Assembly (NCBI RefSeq): GCF_002976435.1
Contig: NZ_PUGF01000019.1
Coordinates: forward strand, 1-64,000
Direction of reading: 5' to 3'
Origin: Solimicrobium silvestre
GTDB lineage: Bacteria > Pseudomonadota > Gammaproteobacteria > Burkholderiales > Burkholderiaceae_D
Length of the DNA stretch: 64,000 nucleotides
This document shows positions 53,156 to 61,698 of this stretch, piece after piece. The position numbers and the translations under genes are program-made. Position 1 is the stretch's first letter, and each line of letters opens with the position of its first letter. Under the pieces are notes generated by a model. It was not told where the DNA came from and did not search any database. It was given only the letters and a program-made list of their open reading frames with translations.

Positions 53156-54426
53156 AATTTCGCATTCTGTTTCTTAAACAGATCCCGAAATACCGGATAT
53201 ATATCCGATGGGTCCTCAATTTTCCGCATGGCAAAATGAGAATGGTAGCTCGCTATTTGCTCGTATTCACGCCACAGATTCTGAGGCTCTCCATCGGTAA
53301 TTTCTACGTAAGCGTAATATTGAACCAAGGGTAGAGTGGTATCCATCAAGAGTTGACGACAGGTGATGGAATCATTGTCCCAATTATCGCCATCCGACGC
53401 TTGCGCTACATACGCATTCCATTCCCCAGTTGGATAACGGTCACGCAAGATCGTATTTAACAAATTAATCGCAGACGAAACGACAGTACCACCCGATTCC
53501 CGTGAATTAAAAAATTCTTGCTCATCGACTTCCATGGCCGTGGTGTGGTGCCGGATAAAGACTAATTCAATTTTTTCGTAAGAGCGGGTTAAAAATAAAT
53601 ACAGCAAAATAAAAAATCGTTTAGCCGTATCTTTTTTAGCTTCATCCATTGATCCAGACACATCCAAAATGCAAAACATCACTGCTTGACTGGAAGGTTT
53701 AGGTACTTTGATCCGATTGCTGTAACGCAGATCAAACGTATCTAAAAATGGAATCGCTAATAATCGGGTACGCAAATGGGTGATTTCATGGCGCAATAAA
53801 AGTACGCGATCATCATCAACACTGACACCCTCATCCAACAAGGCGCGTAACTCTTGTTCAGCCAGTTTGATTCGTCGGCTTGATTTGCCACCGACCGCAA
53901 TGCGCCGGCTCAACGCGCCGCGTAAAGAACGCAACACATGCAGGTTAGTCGTCGTGCCAGACATTTTGTAACCGGCACGTAATTGCTTGAAGTCGGTCGA
54001 AGCCGTCAGCTGGGTTTTCACCATGTTCGGCAACTCTAAATCTTCAAAAAAATAATTCATGAACTCTTCGCGGCTGACTTCAAAAACAAAGTCATCTTCG
54101 CTGGTTTCTTCGCTGTTACCAGCCTGCCCTTTGCCCGAGCCTGCGCCACCTTTAGGACGTTTGAATTGATCGCCTTTTAGATATTCTTTATTCCCCGGGC
54201 GAACGGTTTCCCAAACACCACCATGGTCATGGCCAAAGCTAGGCTCATTAACGTCTCTAACGGGAATCGATATTTTCTCACCACTTTCCACATTGGTGAT
54301 AGAACGGCCTTTAACAGCACGTGTGACGGCCTCTTTGATCTGATCTTTGTAGCGACGCAAAAACCGCTCACGATTGACCGCCGATTTATTCTTTCCTTGA
54401 ATTCGTCTGTCTATTAAGTGAACCAA
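53152..54426 (-). CDS. yeaH: DUF444/YeaH-family von Willebrand A-domain protein
   Basis: The 424-residue protein opens with a basic region (LIDRRIQGKNKSAVNRERFL) typical of YeaH and has a C-terminal VWA-like domain (about 240-410) whose metal (MIDAS) motif is ILDVSGSMDE. SRESGGTVVSSAINLLNTIL follows. A Gly/Ser/Lys-rich linker around residues 85-105 separates the parts. In enterobacteria YeaH works with the kinase YeaG in the stress response. Here its gene lies between prkA and spoVR, each separated by at most about 110 bases. A scaffold for the kinase is a reasonable inference. Confidence 0.92.
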   Translation of the reverse strand: MVHLIDRRIQGKNKSAVNRERFLRRYKDQIKEAVTRAVKGRSITNVESGEKISIPVRDVNEPSFGHDHGGVWETVRPGNKEYLKGDQFKRPKGGAGSGKGQAGNSEETSEDDFVFEVSREEFMNYFFEDLELPNMVKTQLTASTDFKQLRAGYKMSGTTTNLHVLRSLRGALSRRIAVGGKSSRRIKLAEQELRALLDEGVSVDDDRVLLLRHEITHLRTRLLAIPFLDTFDLRYSNRIKVPKPSSQAVMFCILDVSGSMDEAKKDTAKRFFILLYLFLTRSYEKIELVFIRHHTTAMEVDEQEFFNSRESGGTVVSSAINLLNTILRDRYPTGEWNAYVAQASDGDNWDNDSITCRQLLMDTTLPLVQYYAYVEITDGEPQNLWREYEQIASYHSHFAMRKIEDPSDIYPVFRDLFKKQNAKL

Positions 54427-54535
54427 GATAGCCTCCTGATTTTTTGCAAGTTAGGATTTACGCATTCAGCCTATAAGCATTGGATTGTGCCAGTGCAAAC
54501 TCTGCCCAAATAACGGCTTTGCGTAAATCCCAGAA

Positions 54536-56458
54536 TTATGAGGTTTTTCTCACTCGCAAATACCACTCGCATAAAAGACGAACCTGTTTCGCGGTATAAC
54601 CTTTTGCCACCATCCGCTCAACAAATTCCTGGTGTTTATTCGCATCGTCAACACTGGCTTTCGCATTGAATGAAATGACCGGCAAAAGTTCTTCGGTGTT
54701 AGAGAACATTTTTTTCTCAATCACCGTGCGCAGTTTTTCGTAACTATTCCAGGTCGGATTTTTACCTGCATTTTGAGCTCGGGCGCGCAGCACAAAATTA
54801 ACGATCTCATTCCTAAAGTCTTTGGGGTTAGAAATGCCGGCTGGCTTTTCAATTTTTTCCAAATCATTATTCAGTGCTTCCCTGTCAAAGCTTTCGCCCG
54901 TATCAGGGTCACGGAATTCCTGATCTTGAATCCAGAAGTCCGCGAAGGAAACATAACGATCGAAAATATTTTGGCCGTATTCAGAATAACTTTCCAGATA
55001 CGCAGTTTGAATTTCTTTACCAATAAATTCGATGTAGCGTTGCGCTAAATATTCCTTGACGTAAGAGAAGTATTTTTGCTCCACTTCAGGCGCAAATTGT
55101 TCACGTTCAATTTGCTGTTCCAATACATAGAGCAAATGCACAGGGTTAGCCGCTACTTCTGTCGTATCAAAGTTAAATACTTTAGAAATTATTTTGAAAG
55201 CAAAGCGGGTGGATAAGCCATTCATCCCCTCATCAACGCCCGCGTAGTCGCTGTATTCCTGTTTGGATTTCGCTTTTGGATCGGTGTCTTTTAAATTTTC
55301 ACCGTCGTACACCAGCATTTTGCTAAATATGCTGGAGTTTTCTGGCTCTTTTAAGCGTGACAAGACCGAAAATTGCGCCATCATTTTGAGTGTTCCCGGG
55401 GCACAAGGCGCTTGTGTCAAGGAAGAAGAGCGCACCAGTTTTTCGTAGATTTTTATCTCATCCGAAACACGCAGGCAATAAGGTACTTTGACGATATAAA
55501 TACGGTCTAAAAACGCTTCGTTATTTCTATTATTTTTAAATGCCTTCCATTCCGATTCATTCGAGTGCGCCAAAATAACGCCCTCAAACGGAATCGCGCC
55601 AAAGCCTTCGGTTCCTTTGTAATTACCTTCCTGGGTAGCCGTCAGTAATGGGTGCAGCACTTTAATCGGTGCTTTAAACATTTCCACAAATTCCATCAAA
55701 CCCTGGTTTGCCAAGCACAGCCCGCCAGAATAGCTGTAAGCGTCAGGATCATCTTGCGCATAGTCTTCCAGTTTGCGGATATCGACTTTACCGACCAAGG
55801 ATGAAATATCCTGATTATTTTCATCGCCCGGTTCCGTTTTTGAAATAGCCACTTGCTTCAATACCGAAGGGTAGCGTTTCACTACGCGGAATTGATTAAT
55901 ATCGCCATTAAATTCGTGCAAGCGTTTTACGGCCCAAGGGCTAGGAATCGTGCGTAAATAACGGCGTGGGATACCAAAATCCTCTTCCAGAATTACCCCA
56001 TCCTCTTCCTCATTAAACAATCCCAAAGGGGACTCATTAATTGGGGAGCCTTTAATCGCGTAAAACGGAATTTTTTCCATCAACGCTTTTAATTTTTCAG
56101 CAATAGAAGATTTACCGCCACCGACCGGGCCGAGTAAATATAAAATTTGTTTGCGTTCTTCCAAACCTTGCGCCGCATGACGGAAGTAGGACACAACTTG
56201 CTCAACGACTTCTTCCATTCCATAGAACTCGCGGAAGGCTGGATAAATTTTTATTATTTTATTTGCGAAGATGCGGGAGCGGCGTGGGTCATGGCGCGTA
56301 TCAACTAATTCTGGCTCACCGATAGCGGCTAATAACCGTTCTGCGGCGGATGCAAAAGCTAATCGATCGCGTTTGCATAATTCCAGATATTCCTGCAAAG
56401 AATATTCTTCTTCCCGGGTACGTTCATAACGTGCTGCATAGTTATCGAAGATCTTCAT
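54536..56458 (-). CDS. yeaG: PrkA-family serine protein kinase (YeaG-like)
   Basis: The 640-residue protein has an AAA+-like N-terminal part with the Walker A motif GPVGGGKSS (residues 110-118) and a C-terminal PrkA kinase-like domain (about 390-635). The YARQ start form MKIFDNYAARYERTREEEYS and the pair GAIPFEGVILAHSNESEW and NNRNNEAFLDRIYIVKVPYC match YeaG closely. YeaG is produced under nitrogen and energy limitation. It heads the operon with YeaH, SpoVR and the 94-residue protein. About 200 bases upstream carry its promoter. Confidence 0.93.
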   Translation of the reverse strand: MKIFDNYAARYERTREEEYSLQEYLELCKRDRLAFASAAERLLAAIGEPELVDTRHDPRRSRIFANKIIKIYPAFREFYGMEEVVEQVVSYFRHAAQGLEERKQILYLLGPVGGGKSSIAEKLKALMEKIPFYAIKGSPINESPLGLFNEEEDGVILEEDFGIPRRYLRTIPSPWAVKRLHEFNGDINQFRVVKRYPSVLKQVAISKTEPGDENNQDISSLVGKVDIRKLEDYAQDDPDAYSYSGGLCLANQGLMEFVEMFKAPIKVLHPLLTATQEGNYKGTEGFGAIPFEGVILAHSNESEWKAFKNNRNNEAFLDRIYIVKVPYCLRVSDEIKIYEKLVRSSSLTQAPCAPGTLKMMAQFSVLSRLKEPENSSIFSKMLVYDGENLKDTDPKAKSKQEYSDYAGVDEGMNGLSTRFAFKIISKVFNFDTTEVAANPVHLLYVLEQQIEREQFAPEVEQKYFSYVKEYLAQRYIEFIGKEIQTAYLESYSEYGQNIFDRYVSFADFWIQDQEFRDPDTGESFDREALNNDLEKIEKPAGISNPKDFRNEIVNFVLRARAQNAGKNPTWNSYEKLRTVIEKKMFSNTEELLPVISFNAKASVDDANKHQEFVERMVAKGYTAKQVRLLCEWYLRVRKTS

Positions 56459-56671
56459 GGTTGCGTCCTTTTAATACTCAGACATAACGACAATAAGCCA
56501 GATTCGCTGCGCGACTTTTCCCGTCGCTGATAATTTTGCAGCGACTATTTTCCGCCCGGCAATTTAATAATATACGCTTTGCTTATTTTGTTATAGATTA
56601 AATTGTTGAAATTCCCAAATTTTAAAGAGGGAATAGAGGCAGATTTATTGAGCTACTTTTATCATGGCAAA

Positions 56672-57130
56672 TTAGCTAGCTATTTTACAAGTAATTGCTT
56701 CTACAATTGGGCACGGTAATGATGAATCGGTATCGGCGCACTCGCTGATTAAGCGCACCAAAATATGTTCAATTTTTTGCAGGTCATCCATTTTTTTACG
56801 TACTTGCGTTAACTTATCACTAGCTAACTGACGTACAGAACTTCGGGACGTTTGCTTCAAATGTTTCTGACTTGTAACTTCACTTCCCTGATCACTCTCT
56901 TGATCGTTTAATTGCAATAGACTAGCCACTTCATCAAGAGTGAAGCCTAATTCTTTGGCTCCCTTAATAAATCGTAACCGCTCCACAAATTGACTAGAAT
57001 AGATTCTGACAGCACCAGAACTTGCTGCTGGAATAGACAATAATTGCCGGCGTTGATAATACCGAATTGTTTCAATACCAACCTCAGCTACTTTTGATAG
57101 TTGTCCGATAGTATAATTACATTTATGCAT
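56672..57130 (-). CDS. MerR-family regulator close to mercury MerR but lacking one metal cysteine
   Basis: The 152-residue protein has the MerR DNA-binding domain (YTIGQLSKVAEVGIETIRYY) and a C-terminal region similar to mercuric MerR: KLTQVRKKMDDLQKIEHILV and ECADTDSSLPCPIVEAI. The last block keeps the two C-terminal metal cysteines (C117 and C126 in Tn501 MerR) at the same spacing. The third Cys (C82) should lie in the helix-start segment, but the segment DQGSEVTSQKHLK has none. No mer gene is nearby. Classic trigonal Hg(II) sensing is therefore unlikely; a different metal or a redox signal may be sensed. Confidence 0.82.
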   Translation of the reverse strand: MHKCNYTIGQLSKVAEVGIETIRYYQRRQLLSIPAASSGAVRIYSSQFVERLRFIKGAKELGFTLDEVASLLQLNDQESDQGSEVTSQKHLKQTSRSSVRQLASDKLTQVRKKMDDLQKIEHILVRLISECADTDSSLPCPIVEAITCKIAS

Positions 57131-57280
57131 TACTTTTAGCCTATAAAACTCGTTGGGTTCTACTTTTACAATTTTTAGTTGTTATGACTGACGAGGGGTA
57201 TTAGTATTCTAAGTCCGAAACTGGATTATTTTTATTAAAAAAAACCAAATTTCATGCCTATTTCTCAACAGTATTAGAAT

Positions 57281-58150
57281 ATGAAAAAAATATTTTCCAG
57301 CTACTTAAAACGAATTGCTTCGCCCGGATTTATCTCCGAAGGCTTTGCCATTACCGCAAGCTACTTAGCAATTTTAATTCTATTTCCTTTTGATATAAAC
57401 ACCAGTTCACAAGTATCGTTACATGTTCTCTATGTTTTTCCTCTCACACTCATTGCTCTGCATTGCTCCCGAAGTAACCTGGTAATAGGCGCAGCAGCGT
57501 TATCGATTACACTCCAGGCGATTGCCCTCTGGATGCCTAGCGAGGTTTCATTCACCATCAAAATTTACCTCTTTTTGATGATTGTATTATCGAACAGCAC
57601 CTTCGTTTTGGTCGCCAGATTTGCCCGCACCAACATAATCGAAGCAGAACGTTTGTCCACCATTGATCCGCTGACTAAGCTATCTAATCGGCGCGCGCTT
57701 GAAATTGCCATTGATGCCGAAATTGTTCGTCAACGACGCTACGGTGGATATTTTTCCGTGGTACTTATCGACTTGGACGGATTCAAAGGTTTGAATGACT
57801 CGCTGGGGCACCATGCAGGTGATAGAGCGTTAATAATGCTTGCCGATATCTTGCGCGATCATACCCGCCAATCAGATACGATTTCCCGGATTGGTGGCGA
57901 TGAATTCGTTATCCTTATGCCGAACACGCAAGCCGCGGATTGTGAAGCACTATGCCAAACTCTTTGCCACAAAATTACTCACAGCATGGCTGAAGTTTCT
58001 TTCCTCATTACTGCCAGTATCGGCTATACAACCATTGAACAAGCGCCTGAAATTTCAAAAGATGTGATCGCCATTGCAGATAGAGCGATGTATACGGCTA
58101 AGTCCAGCGGAAAAGGCCGGGTTGTGAGAGGTTATAGCTCCAGTTTTTAA
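57281..58150 (+). CDS. Membrane GGDEF diguanylate cyclase
   Basis: The 289-residue protein has four or five membrane helices (about 20-40, 45-65, 68-85, 95-112), then a GGDEF domain (about 120-285). The active site SRIGGDEFVILM is intact, and RQSD five residues upstream is an I-site for product inhibition. The sequence LSNRRALEIAIDAEIVRQRR at about residues 135-154 is the source of the relic at 61302-61407. It should make c-di-GMP at the membrane. No partner is next to it. Confidence 0.9.
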   Translation: MKKIFSSYLKRIASPGFISEGFAITASYLAILILFPFDINTSSQVSLHVLYVFPLTLIALHCSRSNLVIGAAALSITLQAIALWMPSEVSFTIKIYLFLMIVLSNSTFVLVARFARTNIIEAERLSTIDPLTKLSNRRALEIAIDAEIVRQRRYGGYFSVVLIDLDGFKGLNDSLGHHAGDRALIMLADILRDHTRQSDTISRIGGDEFVILMPNTQAADCEALCQTLCHKITHSMAEVSFLITASIGYTTIEQAPEISKDVIAIADRAMYTAKSSGKGRVVRGYSSSF

Positions 58151-58477
58151 GTTATTCCTCAACGAAAATTTACTTAGCTACTCTGTATGCCGTTGAAACG
58201 GCATACAAATAGACTAAAGCATGGAAGTACCTGAGAACGCGAAATTCACCTGATATTTCCCGGAATTACATAGCGTAATTCCGTTTTCAAATCAATTGTG
58301 ACGCCGAAAAAATACACGGTTAATTTAGACATCACCAACACCTTCCGCCAGTTTTACCTCTGCCGGCGTTCAATCCCCATCGAAATTAAAATTCCCAAAT
58401 AACAATTGACAAATTGATCAATTGCGAAGATGCTTTCGACTCCATTTCAATAGTAAATTAACCAAAGGAAGCGCGTT
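58151..58477. other. Intergenic stretch with two hairpins
   Basis: The hairpin gtatgccgtt-ga-aacggcatac (58185-58206) and the terminator-like hairpin at 58261-58287 follow the GGDEF gene. The rest should hold the promoter of the M16 peptidase gene. No gene seen. Confidence 0.5.
58261..58287 (+). terminator. Terminator-like hairpin after the GGDEF gene
   Basis: The stem cggaattac / gtaattccg has a 5-base loop and is followed by TTTT. It stands about 110 bases after the GGDEF stop. Confidence 0.6.
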
Positions 58478-61204
58478 ATGTCAGATTTGTCGAAGCGTGT
58501 CATTTTTGCTGCAACACTGTGTATGCCACTGATGGTGGGTAATGTTTGGGCAGCAGCCCTTCCCAAAGGCATTACTCAAGTAGCGACGGTGGAAGGTATT
58601 ACCGAATATCGATTAGCAAACGGTCTCAAAGTGTTATTAATGCCGGATGCATCTAAGCCAACCGTCACGGTAAATATCACTTATTTAGTCGGCTCACGTC
58701 ATGAAAATTATGGCGAAACCGGCATGGCGCATTTGCTGGAACACCTGCTGTTTAAAGGCACACCAAAAAACCCAAAAATCGACCTGGACTTTAATAAACG
58801 CGGCGTTCGCTTTAACGGAACAACGTCCTTAGATCGCACCAATTATTATGAATTATTTCAAGCTAGCGACGACAATTTAAAATGGGCGATACAGATGGAA
58901 GCGGATCGGATGGTCAACTCATTTATCGCTAAAAAAGATCTCGACAGTGAAATGACGGTCGTACGCAACGAATATGAAATGGGTGAAAATTCCCCTGCGA
59001 ATGTACTCATCAAACGACTGCAAAGCACTGCCTATGAATGGCACAATTACGGCCACTCCACGATAGGTAACCGCAGCGATATTGAAAACGTAAAAATAGA
59101 AAACCTACAAGCGTTTTATCATCGGTATTACCAGCCGGATAATGCGGTGCTTTTAATATCAGGAAAGTTTGATACCAACCAGGCGCTAAACCTGATCTCT
59201 TCCTCATTTGGCGTCATCCCAAAACCAACGCGCAGTTTGCCGCAATTTTGGACAGTTGAGCCAACGCAAGACGGCGCGCGCAGTGTTGAAGTGCGTCGCA
59301 AAGGTGATATTCAGTACGTTATCGTAGGCTATAAAATCCCCGCCGCCTTAAATCCAGAAAATGATGCGGTTTCACTTGCGGCCCATATTCTGGCCGACGA
59401 TCCCACTGGACGCTTGCATAAATCTTTGGTTGAAACCGGTAAAGCAGTACAAGTTTTCAGCTTCCCGATTGGTAGTTATGCTCCTGGTTTACAACTCATC
59501 GGCGTAGCAGTAAAAAAAGATGAGCCTATCGAACCCGTGCGCGATGCGTTATTAGCCGCGATAGAAAGCTTCGCAACAACACCGCCCACTAAAGAAGAAC
59601 TGGAACGGGTAAAACGTAATTACCTCAATGATGCAGAAAAAACCTTATCAAACCCGGAATCTATCGGTTTGCAATTATCAGAAATTATGGCCTTGGGTGA
59701 CTGGCGTTATTTCTTCCAAGAGCGCGATCAGTTGAATAGCATTAGTTCTGAACAAGTGGCTGCTGCCGCTGCCCGTTATTTCAAACGCGACAATCGTACG
59801 GTAGGTATGTTTATTCCTGAAGATAGTCCGCAGCGTGCAGAAATACCGGCAACTCCTAGCATTCAAGTTGCGATGCAAAGCTTTAAACCCGTTACCAAGG
59901 TTGACAACTCCGAAGTTTTTGATCCTTCGGAAGCCAACATTGACAAACGTACTTTGCATAGCAAAATCGGCGGATTGAATGTAGCGCTGTTGAGTAAGAA
60001 AAACAAAGGCGAAACAGTGTCCGTTGCGTTGAATTTACATTGGGGTGATGAAAAATCGTTGTTTGGTAAAAAAACCATTTCAACACTCACTAACGAAATG
60101 CTAATGCGCGGAAATAGTAAATATACTCGTGAACAATTGGATGACGAATTTGCGAAACTTAAAATTACCGGCAATCTGTTTCGCTTTGACACCACGCGTG
60201 AAAACTTATCCGCTGCGCTGAGTTTAGTTGCTCAAGTATTGAAAGAGCCGAATTTCCCTGAAACTGAATTTGAGCAGTTAAAAAAATTAAATTTAGCTGA
60301 ATTGGAAATGCAGCGCAATGATCCGCAAGCCGTCGCGTCGCATGCACTGTCTCAGCATTTTAATAGTCATTACGCAAAAGGCGACTGGCGTGCGATAGCA
60401 TCGCTAGACGAACAAATTGAACAGCTTAAAGCAGTCAAGCTGAGCGATTTAACAGCATTCCATAAAGCTTTTTATGGCGCATCACACGGAGAAATATCCA
60501 TCGTCGGCGATCTCGATGTGGTGGCCACTAACAAAGCCATCCAACAAGGATTTGGTGATTGGGTGAGCCCGGCAGCCTATACCCGGATAGATAATATTTA
60601 TGCGGATACAGCCGCAGTTGAACGGGAAATTAATACGCCTGATCAGGAAAACGGTTTTTATATGGCCAATCAAGCGCTCAATATGCGTGACGATGACCCA
60701 GCGTATCCTGCGCTGATAGTTGCAAACTACATCTTTGGCGGCGGTGCCGGATTTACCTCCAGAGTCATGGAGCGGATTCGTAAAAAAGACGGTTTATCTT
60801 ATGGCGTCGGTTCATGGATAAGCGTGAATGCTTTTGATAATTCGGCGAGTTTTTCTTTATATGCACTATCAGCTCCGCAAAATTTAAACAAGGTAGCGCT
60901 GGCAATGAAAGAAGAATTGCATCGCGCATTGAAAGATGGCTTTACCGCAGAAGAATTAGCGAACGCTAAATCTGGACTAAAACAAGCTGCATTACAAAAA
61001 CGTGCACAAGATGCACATGTCGCGTCAGATTGGAATAAATACTCGAAGGAAAATCGCACTTTTGCCTGGAGTCAGGCATTGGAAGACAAGATCAATGCGT
61101 TAACGGTGGCGCAAGTAAATGCCACCTTTACTAAAATGATCGACCCAACCAAATTGTCGGTTTTTACTGCCGGTGATGAAGCAAAAAAAGGTAATAAGAA
61201 ATAA
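58478..61204 (+). CDS. Periplasmic M16-family zinc peptidase (pitrilysin-like)
   Basis: The 908-residue protein has a signal peptide (residues 1-26, ...VGNVWAAALP) and two M16 halves. The zinc motif H-x-x-E-H is HLLEH at 85-89, with the supporting Glu in the RNEYEMGEN stretch near residue 165. The second half (about 490-880) keeps the fold (GGGAGFTSRVMERIRKKDGL, the R/Y substrate pocket loop) but lacks a zinc motif, as usual. Such enzymes degrade peptides in the periplasm. AAGGAAG lies before the ATG. It stands alone and ends with a strong terminator. Confidence 0.93.
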   Translation: MSDLSKRVIFAATLCMPLMVGNVWAAALPKGITQVATVEGITEYRLANGLKVLLMPDASKPTVTVNITYLVGSRHENYGETGMAHLLEHLLFKGTPKNPKIDLDFNKRGVRFNGTTSLDRTNYYELFQASDDNLKWAIQMEADRMVNSFIAKKDLDSEMTVVRNEYEMGENSPANVLIKRLQSTAYEWHNYGHSTIGNRSDIENVKIENLQAFYHRYYQPDNAVLLISGKFDTNQALNLISSSFGVIPKPTRSLPQFWTVEPTQDGARSVEVRRKGDIQYVIVGYKIPAALNPENDAVSLAAHILADDPTGRLHKSLVETGKAVQVFSFPIGSYAPGLQLIGVAVKKDEPIEPVRDALLAAIESFATTPPTKEELERVKRNYLNDAEKTLSNPESIGLQLSEIMALGDWRYFFQERDQLNSISSEQVAAAAARYFKRDNRTVGMFIPEDSPQRAEIPATPSIQVAMQSFKPVTKVDNSEVFDPSEANIDKRTLHSKIGGLNVALLSKKNKGETVSVALNLHWGDEKSLFGKKTISTLTNEMLMRGNSKYTREQLDDEFAKLKITGNLFRFDTTRENLSAALSLVAQVLKEPNFPETEFEQLKKLNLAELEMQRNDPQAVASHALSQHFNSHYAKGDWRAIASLDEQIEQLKAVKLSDLTAFHKAFYGASHGEISIVGDLDVVATNKAIQQGFGDWVSPAAYTRIDNIYADTAAVEREINTPDQENGFYMANQALNMRDDDPAYPALIVANYIFGGGAGFTSRVMERIRKKDGLSYGVGSWISVNAFDNSASFSLYALSAPQNLNKVALAMKEELHRALKDGFTAEELANAKSGLKQAALQKRAQDAHVASDWNKYSKENRTFAWSQALEDKINALTVAQVNATFTKMIDPTKLSVFTAGDEAKKGNKK

Positions 61205-61216
61205 ACTTGTTGAATA

Positions 61217-61255
61217 AAAAAACGGCTAACGGTTTTTGACGTTAGCCGTTTTTTT
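61217..61255 (+). terminator. Strong terminator after the M16 peptidase gene
   Basis: The stem aacggctaacg / cgttagccgtt with an 8-base loop is flanked by A and T runs (nine T). It starts 13 bases after the stop codon. Confidence 0.9.
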
Positions 61256-61301
61256 TTGACTGTTTTTTAACAGCAATTTCAAAAGTAACGCTTAATAACG
61301 C

Positions 61302-61407
61302 TCTAATCGGCACGCTCTTGAAATTGCCATTGATGCAGAAATTATTCGTCAACTATGCTACGGTGAATATTTTTCCGTGGTACTTATCGACTTGGACGAA
61401 TTCAAAG
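61302..61407 (+). pseudogene. 106-bp relic copied from the GGDEF gene at 57281-58150
   Basis: This stretch matches 57683-57788 at 98 of 106 positions (about 92 percent) without gaps. It encodes SNRHALEIAIDAEIIRQLCY and then EYFSVVLIDLDEFK, the start of a GGDEF domain, in a continuous frame up to a TAG at about 61471. The active site GGDEF motif is not included, so it cannot function. Flanking sequence does not match the source gene. It lies about 3.6 kb from the source. Confidence 0.9.
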
Positions 61408-61698
61408 TATTAACTTCAAACAGAGAATCAACAGAGAAAGATACCGGCACCGGTACTGATCGATCTCCATAGATTTTCTTTGCCATAGTGATGGCAGTCA
61501 GCGCCATTTCTTGCTGTTCCTGTCCGTGCACCAATTCATCATCCAATCAATGCTTCCTCAGATTTGCAATGGATGGCTGTAACGTCTTCATTACTTCCGT
61601 TCCAATGAAACTCTCTCAATCGTATTTGCAAATATGATCAATGAACAAAAAACAGGGATAAAAATGAATCCCTGTTTTTGATTGAAAATACCAATTAA

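Larger units (their letters stand above)
61205..61698. other. Gene-free stretch with a terminator and a GGDEF relic
   Basis: The terminator at 61217-61255 and the relic at 61302-61407 account for part of this region. A minus-strand open frame (61358-61546, opening MDDELVHGQEQQEMAL) runs into the relic region. Its first part, up to MAKKIYGDRSVPVPV, looks coding and may be the truncated end of another gene broken by the inserted relic. No other gene is visible. Confidence 0.4.

Noticed and set aside
54427-54535. Possible terminator between the PrkA and DUF444 genes
   Set aside because: No stable stem with a T run is visible, so I keep the operon together.
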